From positions 1-23,781 of IMG/VR virus record IMGVR_UViG_3300005527_000295: DNA of 23,781 nt. The stretch is one strand, 5' to 3'. The stretch comes from a virus. Each line of letters opens with the position of its first letter. Position 1 is the stretch's first letter. The position numbers were made by a program, and so were the translations under genes. Shown here piece after piece: positions 6,258-12,682 of this stretch. The notes beneath the pieces are model-generated. The model was given only the letters and a program-made list of their open reading frames with translations, searched no databases and was not told the origin of the DNA.

Positions 6258-7785
6258 AAACAAATACCTAGTCATACAGACTGAAGAGCCACAGAAGATT
6301 CTCTCGACGATTGCTAAGAGCGCCGAGTACACCGAAGACTCGGTGGCTGTTCATTGGGGGCTGAAAGAAGCACAGATGCTAAAGACGCTTGGCTGGGAAA
6401 GCGTGCCGTCCCCGATTAACCGAGACTATGACTGGCCCGGACTCCATAGGCCAATGAATCACCAAAAGGAAACTTCATCCTTTCTAACCCTACATCCCCG
6501 CGCTTTCTGTTTTAACGAACAAGGCACTGGCAAGACTGCATCAGCTATCTGGGCATCAGACTATTTAATAGCGCAGGGGTACATCAGCCGTGTTCTGGTT
6601 ATCTGCCCTGTGTCCATCATGCAAGCCGCATGGCAAGCCGACCTATTTAAGTTTGCTGTTCATCGCCACGTAGATGTAGCGCATGGAGATCGTAAGAAAC
6701 GCAAGGCTATCGTAGAAGGTGTAGCTGAGTACGTCATCATTAACTACGACGGTGTGAGCATTGTTGAAGAAGAACTCAAGGCTGGTGGGTTTGACCTCAT
6801 CATCATTGACGAAGCCAATGCCTACAAGAATTCTAGGACTGAGCGTTTTAAAACGTTGAGAAGAGTAGTCACTCCTGATACTTGGATATGGATGATGACT
6901 GGTACACCTGCAGCTCAATCACCATTAGATGCCTACGGCCTTGCCAAACTCTGCGTGCCTTCAAGAACCCCACACTTGTACACGGCGTTCCGCGATGTTG
7001 TGATGTATCAGTTCTCACGATTCAAATGGATTCCAAAACCGCAAGCCCAAGGCATTGTGCACAACCTACTGCAACCCGCGATTCGTTTCGAGAAGAAAGA
7101 CTGTATCGACTTGCCTGATGTGACACACACTTCACGGTTTGCACCGCTCACACCACAGCAGTCCAAGTACTACAAAGACCTCAAAAAAGAGATGCTAATC
7201 GAAGCAGTTGGCGATGAAGTTTCTGCGGTGAATGCGGCGGCTCAACTAAACAAACTATTACAAATCTCCTGTGGGGCTGTGTACACCGATACTAAAAATG
7301 TTATAGAGTTTGATGCGTCAAGCCGACTAAACATTTTGTTAGAAGTTATTGAGGAAGCCAGCCATAAAGTTCTAGTATTTGTGCCGTTTACTCATGCACT
7401 AAATCTAATACAAGATTTCTTAAATAAAAATAAAGTAACGTCAGAGATTATCAATGGCTCTGTAAGCGTGTCAAAGCGTACCGACATCTTTAAACGGTTT
7501 CAAGAACAAGATGAACCACGAGTACTTTTGATTCAACCACAAGCGGCGGCACATGGGGTAACCCTTACTGCGGCTAACGTAATCGTGTGGTACGCTCCTG
7601 TCACTTCGATTGAAACGTACTTGCAAGCAAACGCACGTATTGATAGGCCGGGACAGCGCAACCCTATGACGATCGTACATCTTGAAGGTAGTCCAGTAGA
7701 AACAAAACTCTACTCAATGTTGCAAAACAAATTGGACTTCCACAACAAGATTATTGATCTGTATAAAAGTGAAATTAACTCTTGA
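6244..7785 (+). CDS. SNF2-type superfamily 2 DNA helicase/translocase
   Basis: Both RecA-like lobes of a SNF2-family ATPase are present. Lobe 1 has motif I NEQGTGKT (91-98, K97), motif Ia VICPVSIMQAAW, motif II IIIDEAN (D189, E190; DEAN rather than DEAH) and motif III MMTGTPAAQSPLDAYGL. Lobe 2 has VLVFVPFTHAL, the motif V region AAAHGVTLTAAN and motif VI QANARIDRPGQR (461-472), typical of SNF2 proteins. Phage members of this family remodel or unwind DNA during replication, recombination or transcription; no accessory domain shows the substrate. It follows the nuclease genes in the same operon and may pair with the RecB-like nuclease. The stop codon lies inside the -35 region of the next promoter. 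Confidence 0.95.
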   Translation: MQVVENKYLVIQTEEPQKILSTIAKSAEYTEDSVAVHWGLKEAQMLKTLGWESVPSPINRDYDWPGLHRPMNHQKETSSFLTLHPRAFCFNEQGTGKTASAIWASDYLIAQGYISRVLVICPVSIMQAAWQADLFKFAVHRHVDVAHGDRKKRKAIVEGVAEYVIINYDGVSIVEEELKAGGFDLIIIDEANAYKNSRTERFKTLRRVVTPDTWIWMMTGTPAAQSPLDAYGLAKLCVPSRTPHLYTAFRDVVMYQFSRFKWIPKPQAQGIVHNLLQPAIRFEKKDCIDLPDVTHTSRFAPLTPQQSKYYKDLKKEMLIEAVGDEVSAVNAAAQLNKLLQISCGAVYTDTKNVIEFDASSRLNILLEVIEEASHKVLVFVPFTHALNLIQDFLNKNKVTSEIINGSVSVSKRTDIFKRFQEQDEPRVLLIQPQAAAHGVTLTAANVIVWYAPVTSIETYLQANARIDRPGQRNPMTIVHLEGSPVETKLYSMLQNKLDFHNKIIDLYKSEINS

Positions 7786-7809
7786 CAATGTCAACAAAAA
7801 GAGTATAAT
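7782..7809 (+). promoter_or_regulatory. Consensus sigma-70 promoter with palindromic operator-like -35 region
   Basis: A perfect -35 box TTGACA (7782-7787) and a perfect -10 box TATAAT (7804-7809) are separated by 16 bases. The -35 box begins inside the helicase stop codon (TGA at 7783-7785). It is embedded in an inverted repeat, TTGAC-AAT-GTCAA (7782-7794), which could bind a dimeric repressor or activator. The expected transcription start is near 7816. This is the only strong promoter-like sequence I see in the window. Confidence 0.88.
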
Positions 7810-7822
7810 GATTTTCGTTGGC

Positions 7823-7918
7823 GGTGTGTAATGCGGGTTAGCGCCGTATCTTCCTAGTTTTGTGCAAATACAAAGGAAGTCAAACACCACTGCTTCATGT
7901 GAGCGCATCGTCAACACC
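7823..7918 (+). promoter_or_regulatory. Structured 5' leader RNA candidate
   Basis: Between the promoter and the next gene lies a leader with nested complementary segments. An outer stem pairs GGTGT (7823-7827) with ACACC (7914-7918) and, after an internal loop, ATGCG (7831-7835) with CGCAT (7904-7908). Inside is a hairpin pairing CTTCC (7850-7854) with GGAAG (7875-7879) and TTTGT (7859-7863) with ACAAA (7870-7874) around a GCAAAT loop. A competing pairing, GGCG (7820-7823) with CGCC (7842-7845), is also possible. No T-tract follows, so this is not a simple terminator. It may be a regulatory leader or a small RNA; I do not recognise a known riboswitch or tRNA. Confidence 0.5.
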
Positions 7919-7942
7919 TATAAAAAATAATTTGGAGTGAGT

Positions 7943-8338
7943 ATGGAATCAGATTTTTCTATTGAGAAAGTCGTCGAGGCTTACATTAAGATTCGCGACA
8001 CCAAAGAAGCAATGTACGCAAAGTACAAAGCCGAGTCTGCCCAGTTAGAAGAGCAGATGACTATCCTAAAGCACAAGTTACTTGAGGTCTCGAAAGAGAC
8101 TGGCGTGACTAGCTTTTCAACACCGCAGGGCACTGCGTATCGAACCGTCAAAGACCGCTTCTGGACTAATGACTGGGAAAGCTTCTATAAATTTATGCAA
8201 GAGCATGAAGCAATGGGGCTACTAGAGAAACGTATTCATCAAACGAATATGAAAGAGTTCTTAGAGAACAACCCCGATGTTGAGCCTATGGGCTTGAACA
8301 TTGATCGGGAATATGAAATCACCATTCGGAGGAAGTAA
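7943..8338 (+). CDS. Conserved phage protein with N-terminal coiled coil (131 aa)
   Basis: This is the first gene after the leader. Residues 15-55 form a heptad-like coiled coil (YAKYKAESAQLEEQMTILKHKLLEV). The second half (FSTPQGTAYRTVKDRF, WESFYKFMQEHEAMGLLEKRIH, VEPMGLNIDREYEITIRRK) matches a phage protein family usually found beside ssDNA-binding or recombination genes, with no proven function. GGAG (7934-7937) is five bases before ATG 7943; the in-frame GTG at 7937 overlaps this site and is less likely. The stop overlaps the next start by one base. A role in replication or recombination is inferred from family context. Confidence 0.82.
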   Translation: MESDFSIEKVVEAYIKIRDTKEAMYAKYKAESAQLEEQMTILKHKLLEVSKETGVTSFSTPQGTAYRTVKDRFWTNDWESFYKFMQEHEAMGLLEKRIHQTNMKEFLENNPDVEPMGLNIDREYEITIRRK

Positions 8339-8529
8339 TGGACACCGAGATAACCACAATGGAATTGCAGTTCCGCAGGGAACGCGACGAAATGTTCTAC
8401 CGAGAGCGTGCGGTAGATCAGGCACTTACTCAAATGAAACAGAGTAAGTACTACGAAGGGTCAGTTGAAGAACTGCTCTTTAACGCAAATGCTATATACA
8501 ACTTTATTAAAGGAACTCCAAATGAGTAA
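8338..8529 (+). CDS. Hypothetical small phage protein (63 aa)
   Basis: I do not recognise this small charged, probably all-helical protein (ELQFRRERDEMFYRERAVDQALTQM then EELLFNANAIYNFIKG). It begins at a TAATG junction with the previous gene and ends overlapping the start of the SSB-like gene, so it is coupled on both sides. An accessory role for the neighbouring ssDNA-binding protein is possible but unproven. Confidence 0.65.
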   Translation: MDTEITTMELQFRRERDEMFYRERAVDQALTQMKQSKYYEGSVEELLFNANAIYNFIKGTPNE

Positions 8530-9394
8530 CGACCTCGCACTCTTCAGTAACAATCTCCCCGACTACTTAAAGGAAGTCGGCCTCGATGACATGACCAAGG
8601 CTCTTGCTGGTAATACTGGCATGAAGCGCATCTCCATCCGTGGTGGTGTGTTCCGCATGATGGTCAGCGGTGAGGAAATTGCAAAGAATGAAAACCGCGC
8701 AATGAACATCGTCATTGTGAACGGCGCATCTAAGGTGTCGCGTTCTTTCTATGCTGGTAAGTATGTTGCTGGTGAGACTTCGCACCCTGACTGCTGGTCT
8801 AACGACGGCGACAAACCCGATGCAAGCATCGAGTATCCACAACACTCTTCTTGCGAAGGCTGTTCACAAAACATCAAGGGCTCTGGTCAAGGCGATTCAC
8901 GCGCCTGTCGCTATCAGCAACGCTTGGCTGTCTTGTTAGCCGACGACGTTGGAGGTGATGTGTTTCAGTTGGTGTTACCCGCCAAGTCGATCTTCGGTCG
9001 TGGCGATACTGACAAAATGCCTTTCCAGCAATACGCTAAGTATGTTGGCGCGCAAGGCAAGAGCCTCGGCACTTTGGTAACAGAGATGCGTATGGACAGC
9101 GATAGCGATACCCCCAAGTTGACCTTCAAGCCTGTGCGTTTTCTGACTAAAGATGAGTGGTTGTCTGCTAAAGAGAAGGGCGATAGCCCCGCAGCAAAGT
9201 CAGCCGTTGTGCAAACTCCATCACAAACAGATGGTTTGAAGAAGAAGGCGATTGCCGCACCAGCCCCCGCTCCTAAAGCCGAAGCTGAAGAAGTAATGCC
9301 TGAGCCTACAAAACGCACTATCAAGAAAAACGTCGAACCCGCTCCTAAGAAAGAGTTCAATGACGTACTGAAGCAGTGGACTGAAGAAGAGTAA
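8522..9394 (+). CDS. Putative ssDNA-binding replication protein with four-cysteine site and acidic tail
   Basis: The start at 8522 has AAAGGA upstream; the frame is open to 8465 but that extension has no good site. Residues 30-215 form a folded region with beta-rich segments (MKRISIRGGVFRMMVSG, AMNIVIVNGASKVSRSFYAG, LAVLLADDVGGDVFQLVLPA). Four cysteines, C91, C111, C114 and C129, could bind zinc. A Pro/Ala/Lys-rich linker (about 220-275) leads to an acidic end, FNDVLKQWTEEE. This globular head, flexible linker and acidic tip resemble phage ssDNA-binding proteins, and the position between polymerase and primase genes fits. The assignment is inference from architecture and context, since no OB-fold motif is diagnostic by eye. 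Confidence 0.8.
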   Translation: MSNDLALFSNNLPDYLKEVGLDDMTKALAGNTGMKRISIRGGVFRMMVSGEEIAKNENRAMNIVIVNGASKVSRSFYAGKYVAGETSHPDCWSNDGDKPDASIEYPQHSSCEGCSQNIKGSGQGDSRACRYQQRLAVLLADDVGGDVFQLVLPAKSIFGRGDTDKMPFQQYAKYVGAQGKSLGTLVTEMRMDSDSDTPKLTFKPVRFLTKDEWLSAKEKGDSPAAKSAVVQTPSQTDGLKKKAIAAPAPAPKAEAEEVMPEPTKRTIKKNVEPAPKKEFNDVLKQWTEEE

Positions 9395-9636
9395 TGGATA
9401 ACAGAGGTTACGCAACTCGAATCGTCCGTGCTAACCAAGAAGCAGATATTAAAAGTCCCGGCGTAAAGCTGGGGCGCTTCTGCATCAAGAAAGACTATTC
9501 CGTTCGTGAAGTTTCCGAGTACTTTGGAGTCAGCCGCATGACCATCTACAAGTGGTTTACAGGCGAGTGGATTCCACGCAAGGTACACGAGAACAAAATT
9601 AACGAGATGCTTTCAAAGGTTGGGTTTGTTCAGTAG
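9394..9636 (+). CDS. Helix-turn-helix DNA-binding protein (80 aa)
   Basis: Residues 35-58 form a clear helix-turn-helix: YSVREVSEYFGVSRMTIYKWFTGEW, with the GVSRMTIYKW pattern of the recognition helix. At 80 residues it is the size of Cro-type or excisionase-type phage regulators, but the sequence does not say which. It starts at a TAATG junction with the SSB-like gene and its stop is followed at once by a strong hairpin. It could bind the palindrome in the upstream promoter, although that is only a hypothesis. It has no dimerisation or inducer-binding domain. Confidence 0.87.
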   Translation: MDNRGYATRIVRANQEADIKSPGVKLGRFCIKKDYSVREVSEYFGVSRMTIYKWFTGEWIPRKVHENKINEMLSKVGFVQ

Positions 9637-9677
9637 CGTTCGGATGGGGCTCGCCGCGCCCCTCCGACGCATTTCTT
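9637..9677 (+). terminator. Strong GC-rich hairpin, likely terminator or attenuator
   Basis: Directly after the stop codon at 9636, CG (9637-9638), TCGGA (9640-9644) and GGGGC (9646-9650) pair with GCCCC (9658-9662), TCCGA (9663-9667) and CG (9668-9669), with single-T bulges at 9639 and 9645 and a seven-base loop. The tail CATTTCTT is only weakly U-rich, so partial termination or mRNA protection is as likely as full termination. It separates the upstream block from the primase-helicase gene, which starts at 9688. Confidence 0.7.
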
Positions 9678-9687
9678 AGAGGCGGCT

Positions 9688-12501
9688 ATGACAAGAGCAG
9701 ATTTACTGTCGACGGTGTTATCGTCTGACGGGTGGTACTGCGTGGTGGGTCTAAAGAAGACAGGCCACCCTCGACAAATATTTGTTGAGGACATGCAGGG
9801 AGTAGAAGATGCCGTTCAGACTTTGATGGACGAAGGATTTGACGTTTACTTTGCGTGTGCAAAGTACGAAGAATCAGGTTCACGTACTAACGATAACGTG
9901 AAAAACATCAAGTCGTTTTGGCTTGATATCGACTGTGGGGTAGGTAAGCCGTATGCCGATCAAGGTGACGGACTAGCCGCGCTTAAAACATTCTGTAAAA
10001 CTGTTGGCTTACCGAAGCCGACGATTGTGAACTCTGGTCGTGGACTGCATGTCTACTGGCCTTTGACTGAACCAATCTCCCGCAAAGAGTGGGTTAACAC
10101 CGCTAAGCGCTTAAAAGTTGTGTGCAATCAGGAAGGGTTGGAGGACGATCCCGCTAGAACCGCCGATGCCGCATCTATTTTGCGGATGCCTGACACATTC
10201 AACCATAAGACTGAGCCACCACTGCCTGTAGCAGTTATGGTGATGGGCGACGAGATATCGTTCGGTGAGTTCAAAGACAAACTGGGCGTGATAGATGAGA
10301 CGCCAGACTATCTGCCTACATTTGCAGATGACATGACCAAGGCGTTGATGGGCAATCGTCAGCACCGATTCCAAATCATAGTAGACAAGAACGTAAATGG
10401 AACAGGCTGTCTGCAGCTAGCTAGGGCTATCGCTGACCAAAAGGTTTTGGACGAACCACGTTGGCGTGCCGCACTATCTATTGCTAAGTTCTGCACGGAT
10501 GCCGACACTGCCATACATGATGTATCTAGAGATCACCCCGACTACCACCCTGACGAGACAGTCGCCAAGGTACAACTAATCAAAGGCCCTTACACATGCC
10601 AGTCATGGGAGGCTATCAACCCATCAGGTTGCGCAGGTTGCATCCATAAAGGCAAAATTAAAAGTCCTATTGTTCTTGGCGCAGAGATTGCCGCCGCTAC
10701 AGCAGAGGACAACACGGTTGAGTATGTGACGGAAGAAAAGACGGTTATCTACGATATCCCCGAATATCCTTTTCCATACTTCAGAGGTAAGAACGGCGGC
10801 GTCTACCGCAAGTCAGATGATGATGACCCCGAAGCCGACCTGATTTACGAACACGACCTATATGTGGTCAAGCGATTGAAAGACCCGCAAGCGGGTGAAA
10901 CCATTTGGATGCGTCTGCACACCCCCCGTGACGGCGTAAAAGAGTTTGCGTTGCCTGTGGTGGATTTGCTGACAACAGATAAGTTACGCGAGAAGCTGGC
11001 TTGGTTTGGTGTCGTGGCATTGAAGAAGCAAATGGAAAACATCATGGCCTATATCGTTCGTTCGGTAAAGGAGATGCAATACAAACAAGGAGCAGAGATT
11101 ATGAGGACGCAGTTCGGTTGGACCGAGAAGGATAAATCGTTTATTTTGGGTGAGCGGGAGATTACCGCACAGGGTGACAAGTACAGCCCACCATCTAGTT
11201 ACACAGCAGACCTTTCAGATTGGTTCAACCCAGTCGGTGACTTTGAAGAATGGAAAAGCGTAATAAATAAGTACGACATTCCGGGGTTTGAGCCCCATGC
11301 GTTTGGATTCTTTACTGCGTTTGGCGCACCGCTAATGAAGCATTTACACCTTAAAGGCGCAATCATTAACATGATTAACAATGAGTCTGGCACAGGCAAG
11401 ACGACAGCCATCAAAGCCATGCACAGCGTGTACGGGCACCCCGAAGAACTAATGCTGATCGAGCGAGATACTATGGCAGTGCGCTTACACCGACTCGGTG
11501 TGATGAACAACATTGGGTTGGGCTGTGACGAGATTACCAAGATGAAGCCAGACGATTGCTCTGACTTTGCCTATGCAGTTTCCCAAGGCCGAGGCCGTGG
11601 ACGGATGAACTCCAACTCGAACTCTGAGCGCAAGAACTTTGCTAAGTGGCAGACTATGCTTCTCTGTTCATCAAACGCATCAATCGTAGACAAGCTTAAG
11701 TCCCTGAAGTCCACACCCGACGGTGAGTTGATGCGGGTAATTGAGTATCAAATCCCTGAGACTAAGCTAATCACTAAGGAAGAAGCCGACGACCTGTATC
11801 CCAAACTCTACACAAACTACGGGCATGCAGGGGCTATCTACATCCGTGACTTAGTGGAAAACTTGGAAGAGCGCATCTTAGAAGTCAAAGAACTACAGCG
11901 CATCATTGACAAGCAGATTGGGTTTACAGGCCGTGAGCGGTTCTGGTCAGGTGTGGCGGCATGCAACATAGCTGGTGCTTTGTTTGCCAAGCGGTTAGGA
12001 ATCCATGATATCGACGTAGGTCGCGTACTTAAATGGGCAGTCGCCGAGTTTGGTCAGATGCGTACAGAGATTAAGCCACCAGCCACAACCCACAGCAGTG
12101 TGATCGGCGAGTACTGGAGTGAGCACCGTCGCAATACCTTGGTGATTAACGACCAAGCGGACAAGCGAACGGGGGTAGAGATGCTCCCTATCTTAGAACC
12201 ACAGGGTGAACTTATCATCCGGATGGAGCCCGATACCCGCAAGTTGTTCATTATCAGTAAGAAGTTACGGGCTTGGTGTGCTGAGCACCAGATCACGATA
12301 AAGGATGTGCTTACATCACTCACCAAAGACGGTATCTATGTCGGCACCGTAAAGAAGCGTATGGCTAAAGGCACGAAGATTAGCGGCATCCCACCAGTTG
12401 ATGCGTTTGTATTTGATTGTTCTAAGGGCGACTTCCTTGACCCCGATGCTTTTATAGGTACTACAGATACGGATGAGGCGCAAGCCGATGAGGATAAATG
12501 A
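9688..12501 (+). CDS. Primase-helicase (AEP-type primase plus RecA/AAA-like helicase)
   Basis: This 937-residue protein joins two activities. The N-terminal third is an archaeo-eukaryotic primase-like domain: WLDIDCG supplies the DxD pair (D80, D82), NSGRGLHVYW the following motif (H121), and the TADAASILRMPDTFNHK segment (159-173) the third conserved region. A cysteine cluster (C304, C315, C318) may bind zinc. The C-terminal part holds a helicase ATPase with Walker A NESGTGKTT (K571), Walker B GCDEIT (D614, E615), a sensor-like SSNAS (N663) and a candidate arginine finger (R683), of the DUF927 type seen in phages and mobile elements. It should prime and unwind at the fork for the family A polymerase. 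AGAGG upstream supports the start. Confidence 0.93.
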   Translation: MTRADLLSTVLSSDGWYCVVGLKKTGHPRQIFVEDMQGVEDAVQTLMDEGFDVYFACAKYEESGSRTNDNVKNIKSFWLDIDCGVGKPYADQGDGLAALKTFCKTVGLPKPTIVNSGRGLHVYWPLTEPISRKEWVNTAKRLKVVCNQEGLEDDPARTADAASILRMPDTFNHKTEPPLPVAVMVMGDEISFGEFKDKLGVIDETPDYLPTFADDMTKALMGNRQHRFQIIVDKNVNGTGCLQLARAIADQKVLDEPRWRAALSIAKFCTDADTAIHDVSRDHPDYHPDETVAKVQLIKGPYTCQSWEAINPSGCAGCIHKGKIKSPIVLGAEIAAATAEDNTVEYVTEEKTVIYDIPEYPFPYFRGKNGGVYRKSDDDDPEADLIYEHDLYVVKRLKDPQAGETIWMRLHTPRDGVKEFALPVVDLLTTDKLREKLAWFGVVALKKQMENIMAYIVRSVKEMQYKQGAEIMRTQFGWTEKDKSFILGEREITAQGDKYSPPSSYTADLSDWFNPVGDFEEWKSVINKYDIPGFEPHAFGFFTAFGAPLMKHLHLKGAIINMINNESGTGKTTAIKAMHSVYGHPEELMLIERDTMAVRLHRLGVMNNIGLGCDEITKMKPDDCSDFAYAVSQGRGRGRMNSNSNSERKNFAKWQTMLLCSSNASIVDKLKSLKSTPDGELMRVIEYQIPETKLITKEEADDLYPKLYTNYGHAGAIYIRDLVENLEERILEVKELQRIIDKQIGFTGRERFWSGVAACNIAGALFAKRLGIHDIDVGRVLKWAVAEFGQMRTEIKPPATTHSSVIGEYWSEHRRNTLVINDQADKRTGVEMLPILEPQGELIIRMEPDTRKLFIISKKLRAWCAEHQITIKDVLTSLTKDGIYVGTVKKRMAKGTKISGIPPVDAFVFDCSKGDFLDPDAFIGTTDTDEAQADEDK

Positions 12502-12682
12502 TCTTGACTATCAAATTAACTGGCGCAAATTCAAAAGGGGCACGTCGTTCTTCGTGCCCTGCCTAAGAATAGAAGAAGGAATAGAGACAGTCCGAGCCGT
12601 AACTAAGCGGCTTGGATTTAGGGTGGCAATAAAAGCCGTCATTGAAGACGGCATTAAAGGTCTACGGGTCTGGCGTAAGTGA
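12488..12682 (+). CDS. Small conserved phage protein (64 aa)
   Basis: The short protein has a pattern I know from many phage genomes: YQINWRKFKRGTSFFVPCL near the N-terminus, a helix (IETVRAVTKRLGFRV) and a closing VIEDGIKGLRVWRK. Its function is unknown. The frame is open to an ATG at 12473, but the ATG at 12488 has GAGG upstream at good spacing and a shorter overlap with the primase gene. It is the last gene of the rightward block. Its stop touches the stop of the leftward virion gene with no base between, and its coding sequence contains a terminator hairpin acting on the opposite strand. Confidence 0.8.
   Translation: MRINDLDYQINWRKFKRGTSFFVPCLRIEEGIETVRAVTKRLGFRVAIKAVIEDGIKGLRVWRK
12628..12652 (-). 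terminator. Rho-independent terminator of the leftward virion operon, inside the opposing gene
   Basis: A perfect six-base-pair inverted repeat, GCCGTC (12635-12640) and GACGGC (12647-12652), encloses a six-base loop. Read on the - strand, the hairpin is followed by TTTTATT, a good U-tract; on the + strand it is followed by ATTAAAGG, so it should act on leftward transcripts only. It lies about 30 bases past the stop codon of the 2232-residue virion protein gene. Confidence 0.78.

Noticed and set aside
7808-7831. Seven-codon leader peptide (MIFVGGV) in the 5' leader
   Set aside because: Its ATG overlaps the -10 box and lies upstream of the expected transcription start, so it would not be in the mRNA.
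7816-7942. tRNA or known riboswitch in the leader
   Set aside because: No acceptor stem with a T-loop consensus or anticodon arm is present, and I see no recognised riboswitch core.
8965-9588. 207-residue open frame on the - strand opposite the SSB-like gene
   Set aside because: It lies wholly antisense to better-supported genes, its sequence is low in recognisable motifs, and codon periodicity of the + strand explains the open frame.
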